Shown here in pieces: positions 48,401-58,834 of a stretch of DNA of 64,000 nt; the stretch's first letter is position 1; the number at the start of each line of letters is the position of its first letter. Below the pieces are notes generated by a model. That model did not search any database and was not told the DNA's origin. It saw only the letters and a list, made by a program, of their open reading frames with translations. The position numbers and the translations under genes were made by a program. Location: assembly GCA_949316235.1 (NCBI GenBank), contig OX438743.1, positions 15,621,771 through 15,685,770 on the forward strand, written 5' to 3'. This DNA comes from Oegoconia quadripuncta (lineage: Eukaryota; Arthropoda; Insecta; Lepidoptera; Autostichidae).

Positions 48401-51400
48401 GTTCAACTTAGATTAGAGAAAATTCAAACGAATCATCTAAATATTTATTTAACTTAGTGATGAGGTGAACCTCTATTTGTCGCTGGATTGGCAAATCGGA
48501 TGACTTTGATAATCACCGATTTCTGTTCTTCAGTCACAGCCGTATTTGTTTCATGTAACTTGTTTACGAAGACAATTTCACATTGGTATTAGAAAATGGT
48601 GGTACGAATGCAGACATATGATTCGGATATGATTTAAATTTGTTAAATTAGTAATAATAATTTGAAAACAATTAAACTCACTAGCACAATCACACTTAAA
48701 TATTGAAAATGTACCAAATACTTACCTATATGATACCTTGTCGTGTCTAGCTTTTTATGGTTTATCACTTGCCGTTGTTTTTGAGTTGATTTTAGATATA
48801 GTTTTTTCTTTTTGTTTACTTTTTGTTAATGTTTAAATTTATTTATAGAGTAATAATAATTCCTTGGTGGCAGCAAATACTCTACTTGGGGGCGACTGAA
48901 AATCAGCAACCTTTTCATCACAGTGTGACCTAATTTATTATCAATTAATTACTTGTTAAATTAGCTTTGTGGTGAATAAATACCTTTTATTTATTTATTA
49001 TTTATAAACTTAATACATTAAATGACTGGCACTTAGCCGGTATTATACAAAGTTATTTATTGTATAAAACCTGAAATTAGTTTGATCAGAATCGCCAATC
49101 GAAATTGCCGTCTGCGCCTGTACGTGGTGGCTATTCGGTAATTGAATTGATTCTCTCCTTCAATGAAGAAATAAATTCACCTTATTTTTACTACTATTAA
49201 GATAACAATAATTTCAGTTACTGTCGAGTCGATGACGTTACGAGATCATTAAACTTATACTTACTAAGAACAACGTGTGCTTTTCCTTTGCCTTCAATGG
49301 GAAGTATGAGGATCCGTCCACCGACCTCATAATCGCCATCCACATTAATAGTACAGAGGGCTCGTACGAGCAATTTGGAGTTTGCTATGTCACGCCTGTA
49401 AAGAGAGCAAACAAATGCATTAATAATTATATATTTAACATTAACCTTCTCGATCAAGTCTATCGTGCTGCGGGATATATTTGAAATTAGTTAATAAATA
49501 AACCATCAAAAAGTGGTAAAAAACAGTCATGAGTAAAGTTCAGATCTCTATCTCCGGGGTGTATCATCAGATCGTCACCGTTATATGAGATCACCCTGGC
49601 AATAAGTAAACCCTTTCAAACAAAACAAGAATTATTGAAATCGTTTGAGAACTGTCGACGATACATAGAAAAATACAGACGAATTGATAACCTCCTCCTT
49701 TATGGAAGTCAATAAAGCTACCCTCACCAAGCTACCATCAACAGCCTTACATGTCCCCACTATTGGGGCGCAGCCTCCACTCACTGGGAGAGAGTATGGG
49801 CCTTAATCCACCACGGGGGCCCAGTGCGGATTGGTAGATTGGCCGTGGATTATGACCCATACCCTTACATTATGAACATTGGTTTAACACCCCAAATAAG
49901 ATGGGATTTCTGGGTCAGTATGTAACGTGACGAATTTGAGAAGAAACGAAAAGGAAAAAGAACAAAAAGATTACTAACTAAAATCACCAACGAGACGCAA
50001 TACCGTCACGTTACAAGTATGCTTCCACCTTCCGCCTCAGCTTCATTTAACAGCAGGTGTGATTGAGGTGAAGGGTAAATCCGTTGTGCATAAAAAAATC
50101 TGTGATAATGCGCCGACCCCAAATACCTCAAATGAGATAATGGTAGGCAAGGGAATAACTTAGATCTACTAAACAAAACGACTAATAAGCATACCCAGAA
50201 GACTAGCTTAACCCGTAGACCATCTACAATGTTACGAAATGATAGCTTTGCGTCCCCCTTACTCGCTTTTAGCATGAACTAGATAGCAGACTTTTCTCTC
50301 CTGGGGCCTGATTCTCACTCACTCGAGATTTCAGTGTCTATAGACACCGATTATGTTTGTCACTTTCGCACTCGCCTTTATAGGCTTCACGCTTATGTAT
50401 GAAAGAGATAGACATTCCAGTCGGGGTCCAGGGGACATGCTAGCTCAGTTAGGATTGTACTTGGGATTATAATTCGTTAATGTTTTCAGTTGGAAAATCC
50501 TTCGGTAACATCATCAGAACAGCAGAGCTTTAAATTGTAACAATTAAATTAAAAAAATGAATCCGGATAGGTATTCCGTAATGTAGTTACGGCCTTGACT
50601 GAGAATATTACGATCAATTATCATGTGATTAAAATAATTTTGTAATTAGTATGATATAATCTCGAACAACAATATTAAAGTAGTTACCTACTTAATGATA
50701 ACTACTATTACAATTGAATTTTAGCCAAGTTTTTGACATTACATATCATTACATATCCCAAATGTGTTGGTCAGAGATATCCCAAACAATAGTATTTGGA
50801 TGTCCCAAACTTAAACGTTTAACGATTGAAACAATATCTACGGTTCACCTTTTGAAATATACAGAAATGCACACGTGACAGGAGGTGAGCCCATCGCCGT
50901 TGAAACGTGCAATTATCTAGATGTTTTATGGTAGAAAGTTCCTTAGTTGTCTTTTACGACACTCACGGGAAGAGACGGAAAAGTTGGTATAATCAGGTGA
51001 AAGGGTCTGTATAGGTATCCTTTTCGCCTCTAGGAAACTAAGAACACATTTTTTTAACGATTTATTTAGATTTTATAAAACCACTAGCTTTCCGCCCGCG
51101 GCTTCGCCCGCGTGGAATAACTTTATCGTGGATATTTTTAATTTGTTTATACCCCGGGATCTGCTCACTTTATCGAGATAAAATCCCATGTTTTAAACCA
51201 GGGTATAGTCTAGTTAAACACCAAATTTCATCCAAATCCCGTGATTGAGGAAGCAACAAACAAACATCCAAACTTTCGCATTTATAATATTAGTAAGATT
51301 TGTAGGTTTGTTTTTGAATTCCTTTCGTCGAGACCTATTTTGATACCCATCTCGAAGGAGTGCTGGAATCGTTTGTTGTCAAGTGTGACAACATGGCTGC

Positions 51401-54400
51401 TATAGGCCGCCATATTGGACGTCATATACCGACACTCCCGGAGTTGTACGGATCTAACTACACATTTCTCCGAACCGGCTAAGATGTTAGGCTGAAGACG
51501 CGCTGAATACATTAAGCCTCGTCCCCACTAGGCAACATTTATCGAGCGTTATGTGTCCCTGGAAGGCGGAGAGCAGAGAAATATGAAAAAATCTCCACCG
51601 ACAAGAGCATGGCTCTTAAATCAGATGATGATGTGTCCCTGAAGATATTGGGCGACGTTGCCAGACTTCGCTCGACTTCGCCCGACACGTTTCGCAACAT
51701 CGCAGGACTCCGATTCTCGACACTTCGATAGACATCCATAGATTTAACCGCCTCCGTGGCTCAAACTACACAACATTGGGTTTAAGATTCAGAGGTCGCG
51801 GGTTCGATCCCCAGCGGGGTACATGTTTAAGTACTCGGCCTGGCTAGCTACCACCATCTTATCTAAATAGTAATGTTAATAGCATTGTTGTGTTCCGGTT
51901 GCGTCAGAGATAAGATAGCCAGTCCCCCAAATGTGTTGAGGTTTCCGGGTCAGTACGCTCCCCCCTTCGACCTTATCTTCACTTGACATCAGGTGCGATT
52001 GAGGTCAAGTACCAACCCGTTGTGCAAAAAAAAATTGTTGCTTTTGCACACCCTTATAAGTATGAAAGAGATAGACATACCAATGCCTATCGACACTGAA
52101 ATGTCTAGCGCGCGAGAATCTGGGCCCTGAACCTTTACCTTGTCACCTTGTAATTACATAAGCTGATCTGAACCACACTATCTCTTCCAGCGACTAATGT
52201 GGAAAGAGACAAGAGATCGGGCGTCGTAGAGCGATGTCGACTGCTGTCTTCGGGGACACGATGTCGCTCGATACATTACACTCCGCTAGAGTTCGCCGTA
52301 GTCAGATAACCGCCATGTTGATTTTCAATTAGTGATATTTTTATATCGTACATTAAAATAACCTTTGACTTTAGCAGAAACTTTACATACAGCGTAACAT
52401 CAAGGGTAGGTACAGTTAATACATGACGCTTATATAACCACACCGGCGTAAGATGGCCGCGACACTCTATTGGAAATGGGAACGCAGCGAGACCTGCTTA
52501 CACTGGAAGTGTTACAGTCGTTGTACTTGTTATTATTATAAATCAGATACACATTTAGTTCCAACTCGTAGACAGTAATTATTATTTAAAATTTTCACTC
52601 GTATAAATTTAGATTCACCAAGTGACATGCGTCAGTATACACGGTGCGTTTTTTGTTCAGTGACTAATTGCAGCTATTGTGTTGTTTGTAATACATCGTC
52701 TGGTTAATTACTTTGTGTGGAGAGAACATTAACAACAGAAGGCATGTAAACGTTGTTTTGATTGTATATACACTAGAGCCAAAGATACTGGTTCAAAGTA
52801 TTGAAGATTGGATTAAAAATGCCAAGCTAATTGCATTGCTTCTTTTAATTGATGTGCGTGAAATGTTAAATCTATTTATTTGTTAATCATAATATTTAAA
52901 ACCAAATTATATATCCGTCTTACGGAAACCTCATCGCTCTTCATCGGAGTTCACAATCTTTTTTTTGAAGATGAGGCCGAAGATTGAACCGTACTGTCCC
53001 GGAAACCCAATCATATTTGAGGGACTGGCAATCTTATCTGTACCAACCATTGCTAAGTGGTGGGAGACTTAAATAAGATGGTCGTAGCTATCAAAGATTT
53101 AATTTTCTAGCTGGATGTCAGTCAGCAATACAGCTACAGAGCTGGGACCGGGTATGGGACCCTTAAAATGACAATTCATTCAAAGTAATAAAACAAATAA
53201 AGATTATGAAGGGTCAGTCAGATATTTCACTTTATTATTATATCAGCCGAAAGAGGTCCACTGCTGTACAAAGGCCTCCCCCAGGTCAAATTTGACTTAT
53301 TCAAAAAGCCACAGGCGGTCTTTAAAATGCCCTACCACTACCAAAACAAATTCTATATAACTGTAATTACATTGGTACATTCATTATCTAGAGGGGTTAC
53401 AGTACAGAAAGCTTCAAACTATACAATATAACATAGGTACATATGAAAACGTATGAATCGTACGTTTATTCATCCAGAGGGTTTCCGTATGATAGCATAA
53501 TTTTAATTTTTTTTTAAACGGACTGCTTTAAATATGTAGTTATTTACCTAGACGATGTATTAACAGAAAAAAATAAGGAAATTTGTTACTTCATAATTAC
53601 ATTAAGACTACCATTAGAAAACATTGAATTTTGAATTTTCCCCTTTGTGGTACGAAATCTTAGTACCACATTTCAAGATTGTAGAATCAGTATGAGAATA
53701 GGGTTTTAAAAGGCCCCTATCTCTTTAACGCATTGAGTTGGAAACAACATTTTTCCCGAAATTTAAGGACATTGACTTAAGTATATGATATTAACTTGAT
53801 ACCTCTAGTTGTGTTAAAGACAGATAGGCGGGCTAAGTGATCCTATAATTTGTTTCCTTTTGTATGTACGTGAAAAAGGCAAATAAACAAATCTATTTTC
53901 AAGATGATGCTTGAAAATTAAGGTATTATTTGTCTGGCTGGGGGTTTATGCCCTTCCATTTACTTAAGTGAGAAGTTTGCTAATTTAATTTTAGTCCCCG
54001 ACGCAGAGGCTAAGTTTGAAGCCTGCCTATGTCTGTCTATAGCGACAAAATGGCTGAATCGATTTGGAAAAAGAAATTTTATTATCGAATAATGGTGTTT
54101 GTACCGTGTGGTTTCAGTACCTAAAAAGCCGTTTGTAAGGTCATTAGCTTTTACACATTAAAATTTGGTTTGTTCATCTGGATTATATGACCTATAAAAA
54201 GACCTATAAACCGAAGTGTCACAATGTACTTAATTACCGCCAGCATTATTCTTGCAACCACATTTAAACTTTTAAATAGGTAAGTCCTTGTTTATCCGGT
54301 TTTCGAACTGCTCTGGCAGTTACGGAAATCAAACCCGGAACTTTTGTACAGAAAGAAACGAGTAGGATAACTACTTCTTCTCGCGGGTCAAGGTGAGTCA

Positions 54401-57002
54401 AGTGAGTTAAGCAGTAAAATGCGGTTACTCAAAATAATATTCGATCTTCATCGTTACAACTGGACGAAAAACGACAGGTGTTATGAGTTTAACGGCGTTG
54501 TGTATGTGTGTGTGTGTTCAGTTTTTATCCGGACGTATCTTAGTAATGCGTGGTCCTTAAATATTACCTTGTTCGTCTCATGATTAAATATTCGCGAGTA
54601 TACTTGAGTGTAGATCACTACAATGTCGACCGATTTATTAGATAATTCGGTGTCAAGGAAAACAACTGCGTCCATTCTGGTTTTAATAACTTAAAAAAGT
54701 CATCTTTTTATAAATACTGCTTCGTAAAAACATTAGTGGTAGCGAGATTTCAAATCTATTAAAAAAACATATGCATGATTCTTCGATCATAAATATCGAA
54801 CCGAATGATATGTTACACAGGGTGAAATTTAATTCGTGTAATTCCTGTTTACCTGTGATTCCACTCCTGTTACACCCAATTTCCACTAAGAACCATAACC
54901 GAATTCAATCAAAAAAATTTTCCATTACTCATACAAAGTAAACCATTCCACCTTTAGTCTGGAAGTCCAACAATTTTCGACTGAATTCGGCTATGCTTCC
55001 TAGTGGAAAGTTGTTCGTAATCAGGAGTGGAATCACCAGCCGAAAATTGTTGGATTTCCGTACTAAAGGTGGATTCAGAATGGTTTACTTTGTATGGAAA
55101 ATCGAAAATTTTTTGATCGAATTCGACTATGACTCCTTGGGGAAAGTTGTTCGTAATCAAGAGTACGTCACTAGTTAATGGGAATTACACGAATTCAACC
55201 TGTGTAGAGGTGTAGACATAATGGTAAAAAAAAATCTGAATATCGAACGACCACACAATATTGTAAAGTATTACAAAGATTGGCAAATCAACCGACTTCA
55301 GTATGGTTCCATGCCCTATCTCCAGAGTATATCATTAGATTTTAGTCAGATTTACCTATACGGGACCACTTAACCAACTTATATACCAAAAAATGTCATC
55401 AAAATCAGTTAACAATTGACGAAAATAAGGCTGAACACACATAAAAAGAATTGCATACAAGCAAACATAGAACAAACAAACAATGGTAGATTACCTGTAA
55501 ATTGTATATAAACTCCATTCAGAGCAATGTTGTAATACAGTTTTTATATTTTTTTTCAATAAAAAAATTCCAATTAGGGGCAGTGAGTTGAAACAATCTT
55601 GTAGGTAATTGGCATTGAATTTGATAATGCATAATAAACAATAATAATTGGATCACCTTTTCAATCAGTATACCAATTTAGTTAGAATCGAATTTGACCT
55701 AAAATGGATGACACGCATAACTGCTAACTAACAATAATAAAAAAAAAAACAAAAGAATTCATAGATGAACTTTGGTGCTATGCTAGGGCGTACTTTTATA
55801 TGCGTCGATACATTTGGCATCTAATCACATCCCCAAATACGCTATGAGAGTCAATAATGAGGAAGTCAGGTATTCAGTTAGAGATTCAGCTTGTATTTTT
55901 TTACATTATTTTATTATTTAACTTACTTATTAGAACCATTTCCTGTTTACCTAAGGAGCTGAAATTTTGCATACTCGTTCAGTTTTGATGACAATAGTCA
56001 GGATCGTCTCCTCGCCAGTGGAACGTTTATGTATGTTTCACAATATATCCGCTCAGGTATACCTCAGGGCCAACCCGCATTGGGCCAACGTGAAGGACTA
56101 TGGCCCATACGCCCCCATTAAACGAGGGAAGGCCTATATCCCTGCAGTGGGATGTTTACGGCCTGAGATGATGAAGATGATACCTCAGGGTTGTTTCATG
56201 TAAATTAGGTGAAAATCTATTGATTTACTCATCCCAGGAGATGGATAACGGAAATAATTTATATATATAAATAGCCCCCAAATAACATCTATTTCACTTA
56301 CCTAATATGCCCTATTTTTTTCCTTACGGTAAAAAAACTCATTCGGTATATTAAATCAATGTTCATTTCATATAAAATTTTGCCGAAACATAATTTGGAA
56401 CCCGTAAACAGATTATTACACCAATTTACAAAAGAAAGTGTCTGAATAGGTCGCTAAGAGGAAATGCAAGAATGGAAGATACGAATTTCCAATAAGCTTC
56501 CAAACCACTGACTAAAGGCAATTAAGGAAGTAAAGCAATACTCACTGCACTTTTTTCGGTTCGCAACTCTTCAAGCCAGTGATTGTCAGGTCACTTAGGA
56601 ATAGCTTTAAATCGTTGCTGCTAGCGTCGATTTTTTTGTAGTAAAGTGGGTCCATGGCCTCAATTCCCAATTCAGGAATTCCAGCGAGGAACACCGGTAT
56701 TGCCGCTTTTGTGGAGGCCTTTGCACATTTTGTGTCATTTGATTTGCATTTTGTGATGAAAGATGCTCCTGTCCAAGACATGAAATAACTTTGATTAATG
56801 TGAGTCATTATATTTCTATAGAAATTTCTAAGCATATAGAATTAAATAAATTAGAAAATCACATTATACACACACACAAACTAAAAGATAACTACGTTTA
56901 ATAATAATAATAATAAAAAGGAATAACATAAATACCTGCAGTTATTGCTATCATATAACAGAACGTGATAAAACACGTCACCTTTGAGAACTTTTCACTC
57001 AT
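45283..57002 (-). CDS. JHBP/takeout-superfamily secreted protein, five exons
   Basis: Joined exons: 57002-56936, 56768-56546, 49395-49265, 46294-46139, 45434-45283, total 729 bases, 242 residues plus stop. Seen: a signal peptide (residues 1-22, hydrophobic CFITFCYMIAITA), a Cys pair C30/C37 seven residues apart enclosing an N-D-T glycosylation sequon, the family stretch GIPELGIEAMDP, then LKLFLSDLTITGLKSC, GDYEVGGRILILPIEGKGK, DKDGVKHW, LTNLFDGNEEL and the C-terminal FHKVPAEDLILE. All introns are GT-AG, with phases 1, 2, 1, 1, and every split codon joins to a sensible residue. Known for the family (Pfam JHBP): secreted elongated alpha-wrap proteins carrying small hydrophobic ligands such as juvenile hormone, in haemolymph or sensory tissue. 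The length is typical. Inferred: takeout-like rather than classical haemolymph JHBP, because the C-terminal half has no cysteine. The ligand cannot be told from the sequence. Confidence 0.93.
45435..46138 (-). other. Intron 4 of the JHBP/takeout gene
   Basis: 704 bp from GTAAGT to TTTCAG, phase 1. Its 3' part (minus-strand sense) contains a degraded SINE-B copy at 45567-45733. An open frame on the opposite strand at 45774-45980 has no family resemblance and is treated as chance. Confidence 0.85.
45567..45733 (-). repeat. SINE-B, degraded, in intron 4 of the JHBP gene
   Basis: ACCAATCCTCTAGTCCCAAA, ATTACCCTTCGCGGGATTGG, then a decayed head. Same orientation as the host gene. Confidence 0.7.
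46139..46294 (-). CDS. Exon 4 of the JHBP/takeout gene
   Basis: The acceptor TTTCCAG|ATAAG completes A+AT = Asn. 51 codons follow (KILINVEGDMGERIDKDG, VKHWDVKAWRHSYELKDK, AEIDLTNLFDGNEEL). The donor T|GTAAGT leaves one base. The charged DKDG turn followed by a YELKDKAEIDLTNLF strand matches the usual pattern of this family. No cysteine is present. Confidence 0.91.
46295..49264 (-). other. Intron 3 of the JHBP/takeout gene
   Basis: About 2.97 kb from GTAAGT to TTTCCAG, phase 1. It holds the 845-bp element at 46493-47337. From 47338 to 49264 I see AT-rich sequence with no recognised repeat or exon, only short dispersed-repeat-like words near 47375-47450. Confidence 0.85.
46493..47337. mobile_element. 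845-bp non-autonomous DNA transposon, 9-bp target duplication (MULE-like)
   Basis: The ends are inverted repeats of about 31 bp with two or three mismatches, beginning GGGTGTGT and carrying GATATAATAACAAAAA. The flanks are identical: TCCAAAATC at 46484-46492 and 47338-47346. The inside is very AT-rich, full of words such as ATGAAATGAAC and their complements, and has no coding frame. A 9-bp duplication fits Mutator-like elements (8-10 bp), with Merlin (8-9 bp) the main alternative. It sits in intron 3 of the JHBP gene. Confidence 0.8.
49265..49395 (-). CDS. Exon 3 of the JHBP/takeout gene
   Basis: The acceptor TTTACAG|GCGTGAC completes CA+G = Gln, followed by 43 codons, RDIANSKLLVRALC through GDYEVGGRILILPIEGKGK to AHVVL. 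The donor A|GTAAGT leaves one base. The GDYxVxGRILxLPIxGxGK stretch is the second most recognisable part of the family. Exon 2 lies about 7.15 kb away, so automatic gene finders could easily drop or misjoin it. Confidence 0.9.
49735..49850 (-). repeat. Family D repeat in intron 2
   Basis: CATCAACAGCCTTACATGTC, CCCACTATTGGGGCGCAGCC, CACTCACTGGGAGAGAG and GCCCAGTGCGGATTGGTAG. Least diverged copy of the family here. Confidence 0.75.
49890..50098 (+). repeat. SINE-A 3' part, interrupted by a miniature element
   Basis: 5'-truncated copy: AAATAAGATGGGATTTCTGG to 49920, then resuming at 50016 and ending GTTGTGCATAAAAAAA. It lies in intron 2 of the JHBP gene. Confidence 0.8.
49921..50015. mobile_element. 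95-bp miniature inverted-repeat element inside a SINE
   Basis: It begins TGTAACGTGACG and ends with the exact reverse complement CGTCACGTTACA. AGTA precedes and follows it, and removing it with one AGTA restores the SINE-A word GTCAGTATGCTTCC. It has no coding capacity. A 4-bp duplication and TGT...ACA ends recall Ginger-type elements, but that assignment is inference. Confidence 0.8.
50752..50990 (+). repeat. Dispersed repeat, family F, in intron 2
   Basis: TTGGTCAGAGATATCCC, AGAAATGCACACGTGACAGG and ACTCACGGGAAGAGACGG. Confidence 0.72.
51084..51297 (-). mobile_element. Helitron-like element, both ends preserved, in intron 2
   Basis: The minus-strand 5' end is TCTTACTAATATTATAAATG. The 3' end is GCGGGCGAAGCCGCGGGCGG, folding as a hairpin, then AAAGCTAG, followed by T. 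Rolling-circle elements insert between A and T without duplication, and that fits here. Confidence 0.75.
51562..51632 (+). repeat. Retroelement 3'-end remnant with GAT tail, in intron 2
   Basis: CTGGAAGGCGGAGAGCAGAG, CCACCGACAAGAGCATGGCT, CTTAAATCAGATGATGATG. The short GAT tail marks this as a 3' end. Confidence 0.6.
51745..52034 (+). repeat. SINE-A, full-length, in intron 2 of the JHBP gene
   Basis: TAACCGCCTCCGTGGCTCA head, intact B box GGTTCGATCCC at about 51803, body and a 9-base A tail. It lies antisense to the host gene. Confidence 0.88.
52958..53090 (-). repeat. SINE-A, diverged, probably split by an insertion
   Basis: TGAAGATGAGGCCGAAGATT to AAATAAGATGGTCGTAGCTA. The next expected part, AGGCGGTCTTTAAAATGCCC, occurs at 53314-53333, so the 220 bp between may be inserted. 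Confidence 0.6.
53238..53285 (-). repeat. Retroelement 3'-tail fragment in intron 2
   Basis: ATATCAGCCGAAAGAGGTCC and ACTGCTGTACAAAGGCCTCC. It lies within the 220 bp that separates the two pieces of the SINE-A at 52958. Confidence 0.65.
54815..55206. mobile_element. Foldback element, about 390 bp, in intron 2
   Basis: The ends read TACACAGGGTGAA...AATTCGTGTAATT and the complement of TACACAGGTTGAATTCGTG. The arms pair over almost the whole length around a centre near 55005. The chance open frames on both strands follow the symmetry. Relatives: 25790-26220 and 58893-59100. Confidence 0.78.
56060..56181 (+). repeat. SINE-C 3'-end fragment in intron 2
   Basis: CAACCCGCATTGGGCCAACG to CCCTGCAGTGGGATGTTTAC with a GATGATGAAGATGAT tail. 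Confidence 0.78.
56546..56768 (-). CDS. Exon 2 of the JHBP/takeout gene
   Basis: The acceptor ACAG|GAGC joins exon 1 (G+GA = Gly). The exon encodes residues 24-96, with C30 and C37, the N33 sequon, the conserved GIPELGIEAMDPLYY and LKLFLSDLTITGLKSC. It ends at CA|GTGAGT, leaving two bases of a Gln codon (phase 2). The open frame visible through this exon extends a little upstream into intron 1, where the residues (MSWTG) are intronic. Confidence 0.92.
56769..56935 (-). other. Intron 1 of the JHBP/takeout gene
   Basis: 167 bp, GT...ACAG, phase 1. It holds only AT-rich sequence with a short AAT triplet run near 56899-56913. Confidence 0.85.
56936..57002 (-). CDS. Exon 1 of the JHBP/takeout gene (signal peptide)
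   Basis: ATG at 57002-57000 followed by 22 codons (MSEKFSKVTCFITF then CYMIAITA) and one base of a split Gly codon. The donor is G|GTATTT at 56935. I chose this start because it is the only in-frame ATG giving an N-terminal basic stretch plus hydrophobic core just before the conserved first cysteine, and a TATA box lies about 95 bp upstream. A downstream in-frame Met at residue 17 would destroy the signal peptide. Confidence 0.88.
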
Positions 57003-57096
57003 TTTATTAGTTTTATTTATTTACTAGTATATTGGGACCGTGCTACACCACTGTGCGTCTGTGAATACATCAAAGGCATCTGTTTATAACATCACT

Positions 57097-57104
57097 CTTA
57101 TATA
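57097..57104 (-). promoter_or_regulatory. Candidate TATA box of the JHBP/takeout gene
   Basis: TATATAAG on the minus strand, about 95 bp upstream of the start codon, which leaves room for a start site near 57073 and a short 5' UTR of about 70 bases. No clear arthropod initiator is seen at the expected place. The placement fits a TATA promoter; the role is inferred. Confidence 0.5.
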
Positions 57105-57906
57105 CACTACACGACGAATGTGTATGTAAAAAACGAGTTTTGTGAGGAAAAAACGATCACTCGAGGAGACACGATAGTTTTTATTGTCGTCAAAATGTTA
57201 AAGATTTTTTACGTAACAAAGGTTAGGTAAAAAATGGTACACACTAATGGAGTTCCTGGACAATTTCAGGCAAATTGTAAGGATGCCTATAGTTAAGTAA
57301 CTACATTATTTTAATAACAATTTAAATATTTAAAAGCAAATTAACAGCATATTTTGGCAGTTATGGATTTTTTACCATAAAATGTATCCTATGACACTCT
57401 GGAGACCAGATACATTGCATTTAAAATCGGCCAAGCCGAGGCTAGAGGTGATATAGAAATCTACAAATATACAGCCGCAAAACATTACCTTCCTAGGACA
57501 AGTCGAGTAAAAATTCAAGCAGTTGCCTTTGGTTTAGTTACAGACAAATTATTTAATAAAAACCCTATACGTTTTTAGACACTACAGCCACAATAGTACA
57601 CAGTGAATGCCACATTAATACTGAAGAATATAGTTTAACTGATAATCTTTCATTCAAGGGTAACGTGTAGTGAGATCTTTGACTTTACCTTGGTAGCCCA
57701 ATCTTTCTTTGTTTGCTTTAAAAGCTTAAACGAGTTGCAGGTTGTAAAATGTCAATGACCTCCCTCTATAGAGTTTAAAATATTGACAACTCGAAGTTGA
57801 CAAGTGAATATTTGTGCAAATTATTTGCGCAAACATAAAACTTCCGGAGTTCTAACTGTTTGGTTCCCGCAGCCTAACGGCCATCCACATAACACATCAG
57901 ATACCA

Positions 57907-58148
57907 ACTAATATTAAAAAGACGAAAGTTTGTGTGTGTATATTTGTTACCTCTTCACGCCTAAACGGCTGGACGGATTTGGGTGAAATTTGGTTGATAG
58001 ACAGACTAGGACATTCGTATTCTACCAATATGCTACTTTTATCCCCGAAAAGTTACTAATTACTGTGGGATAGGTATTATTAGTGGGAATTCGAGTGACG
58101 CATTTGGTATATGAATTATACGCGGACGAAGTCGCGGATAACAACTAG
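57907..58148 (+). mobile_element. Helitron-like element, related subfamily
   Basis: ACTAATATTAAAAAGACGAA at the 5' side, AACGGCTGGACGGATTTGG inside, and the 3' end CGCGGACGAAGTCGCGGATA, a hairpin, followed closely by AACAACTAGT. Confidence 0.7.
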
Positions 58149-58242
58149 TACGTAGTAGTTATTTTTCCTGACACCCTGTATTGATTTATCTGTCATGTTA
58201 TATGGTTATATTTAACCATATATAGTGTGACTTAACTATGTC

Positions 58243-58548
58243 TAACCGCCTCCGTGGGTCAATGTAAACAACATAGGGTTTACCAACTGGAAGTCGCGGG
58301 TTCGATCCCCAGCGGGGTACATGTTTAGTGTTCGCGTTTGGTACGTGGTAAGGCATTTTAAAAATGTCCGCCTGGCTAGCTACACCATGTCTGGTGTGTC
58401 GCCAAACAGCAATGTTAATAGCATTGTTGTGTTCCGGTTGTCAAGAGATATGACAGCCAGTACATCAAATTAGATTGGGTTTCCGGGTCAGTCCTTCGGC
58501 CTCATTTTGACTTAACATCAAGTGCTAACTCGTTGTGCATAAAAAAAA
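58243..58548 (+). repeat. SINE-A, full-length
   Basis: TAACCGCCTCCGTGGGTCAA head with intact B box, a body with small deletions, and an 8-base A tail. It lies upstream of the JHBP gene. Confidence 0.86.
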
Positions 58549-58834
58549 GTTGAATACATTTTAACCTTAAGCTTAGCCCAAAAAAAATGTTTCAGTTGGT
58601 AGCGAGACGCTATAAAACATAAATGTTGCAAGACCAACTTTCACTGGTTTAATATACGTTTTATTAAAGCGTCTTGCGGTCAAAAAGGAGTGCGATCAGT
58701 TTTAAGCCAATGTCTGCCACTATGTTGGTGTGTCTGTCTGCTTCATGACACTAAATGGGCAGAACTGCATTGAGAACAGTATATCATGTTTGATGGAAAT
58801 TGGCAAGCCGCTCGTTTTCTATTTTTTTACACAT

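Larger units (their letters stand above)
49396..56545 (-). other. Intron 2 of the JHBP/takeout gene, repeat-filled
   Basis: About 7.15 kb from GTGAGT to TTTACAG, phase 2. It contains at least ten recognisable repeats, listed separately: SINE-A copies, a miniature DNA element, a Helitron-like element, a foldback element and short RTE ends. The unassigned parts (50099-50751, 52035-52957, 53346-54814, 55207-55929, 56182-56545) show no coding stretch I recognise. The part at 52180-52510 is less AT-rich and repeat-free, and could hold regulatory DNA. Confidence 0.85.

Noticed and set aside
52180..52510. Possible alternative 5' exon in intron 2
   Set aside because: Higher GC and repeat-free, but no start codon with signal peptide and donor could be joined to exon 3 in frame.
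54954..55178. Opposed frames of 61 and 68 codons
   Set aside because: They mirror the symmetry of the foldback element, and similar frames occur in its relative at 58890-59207.
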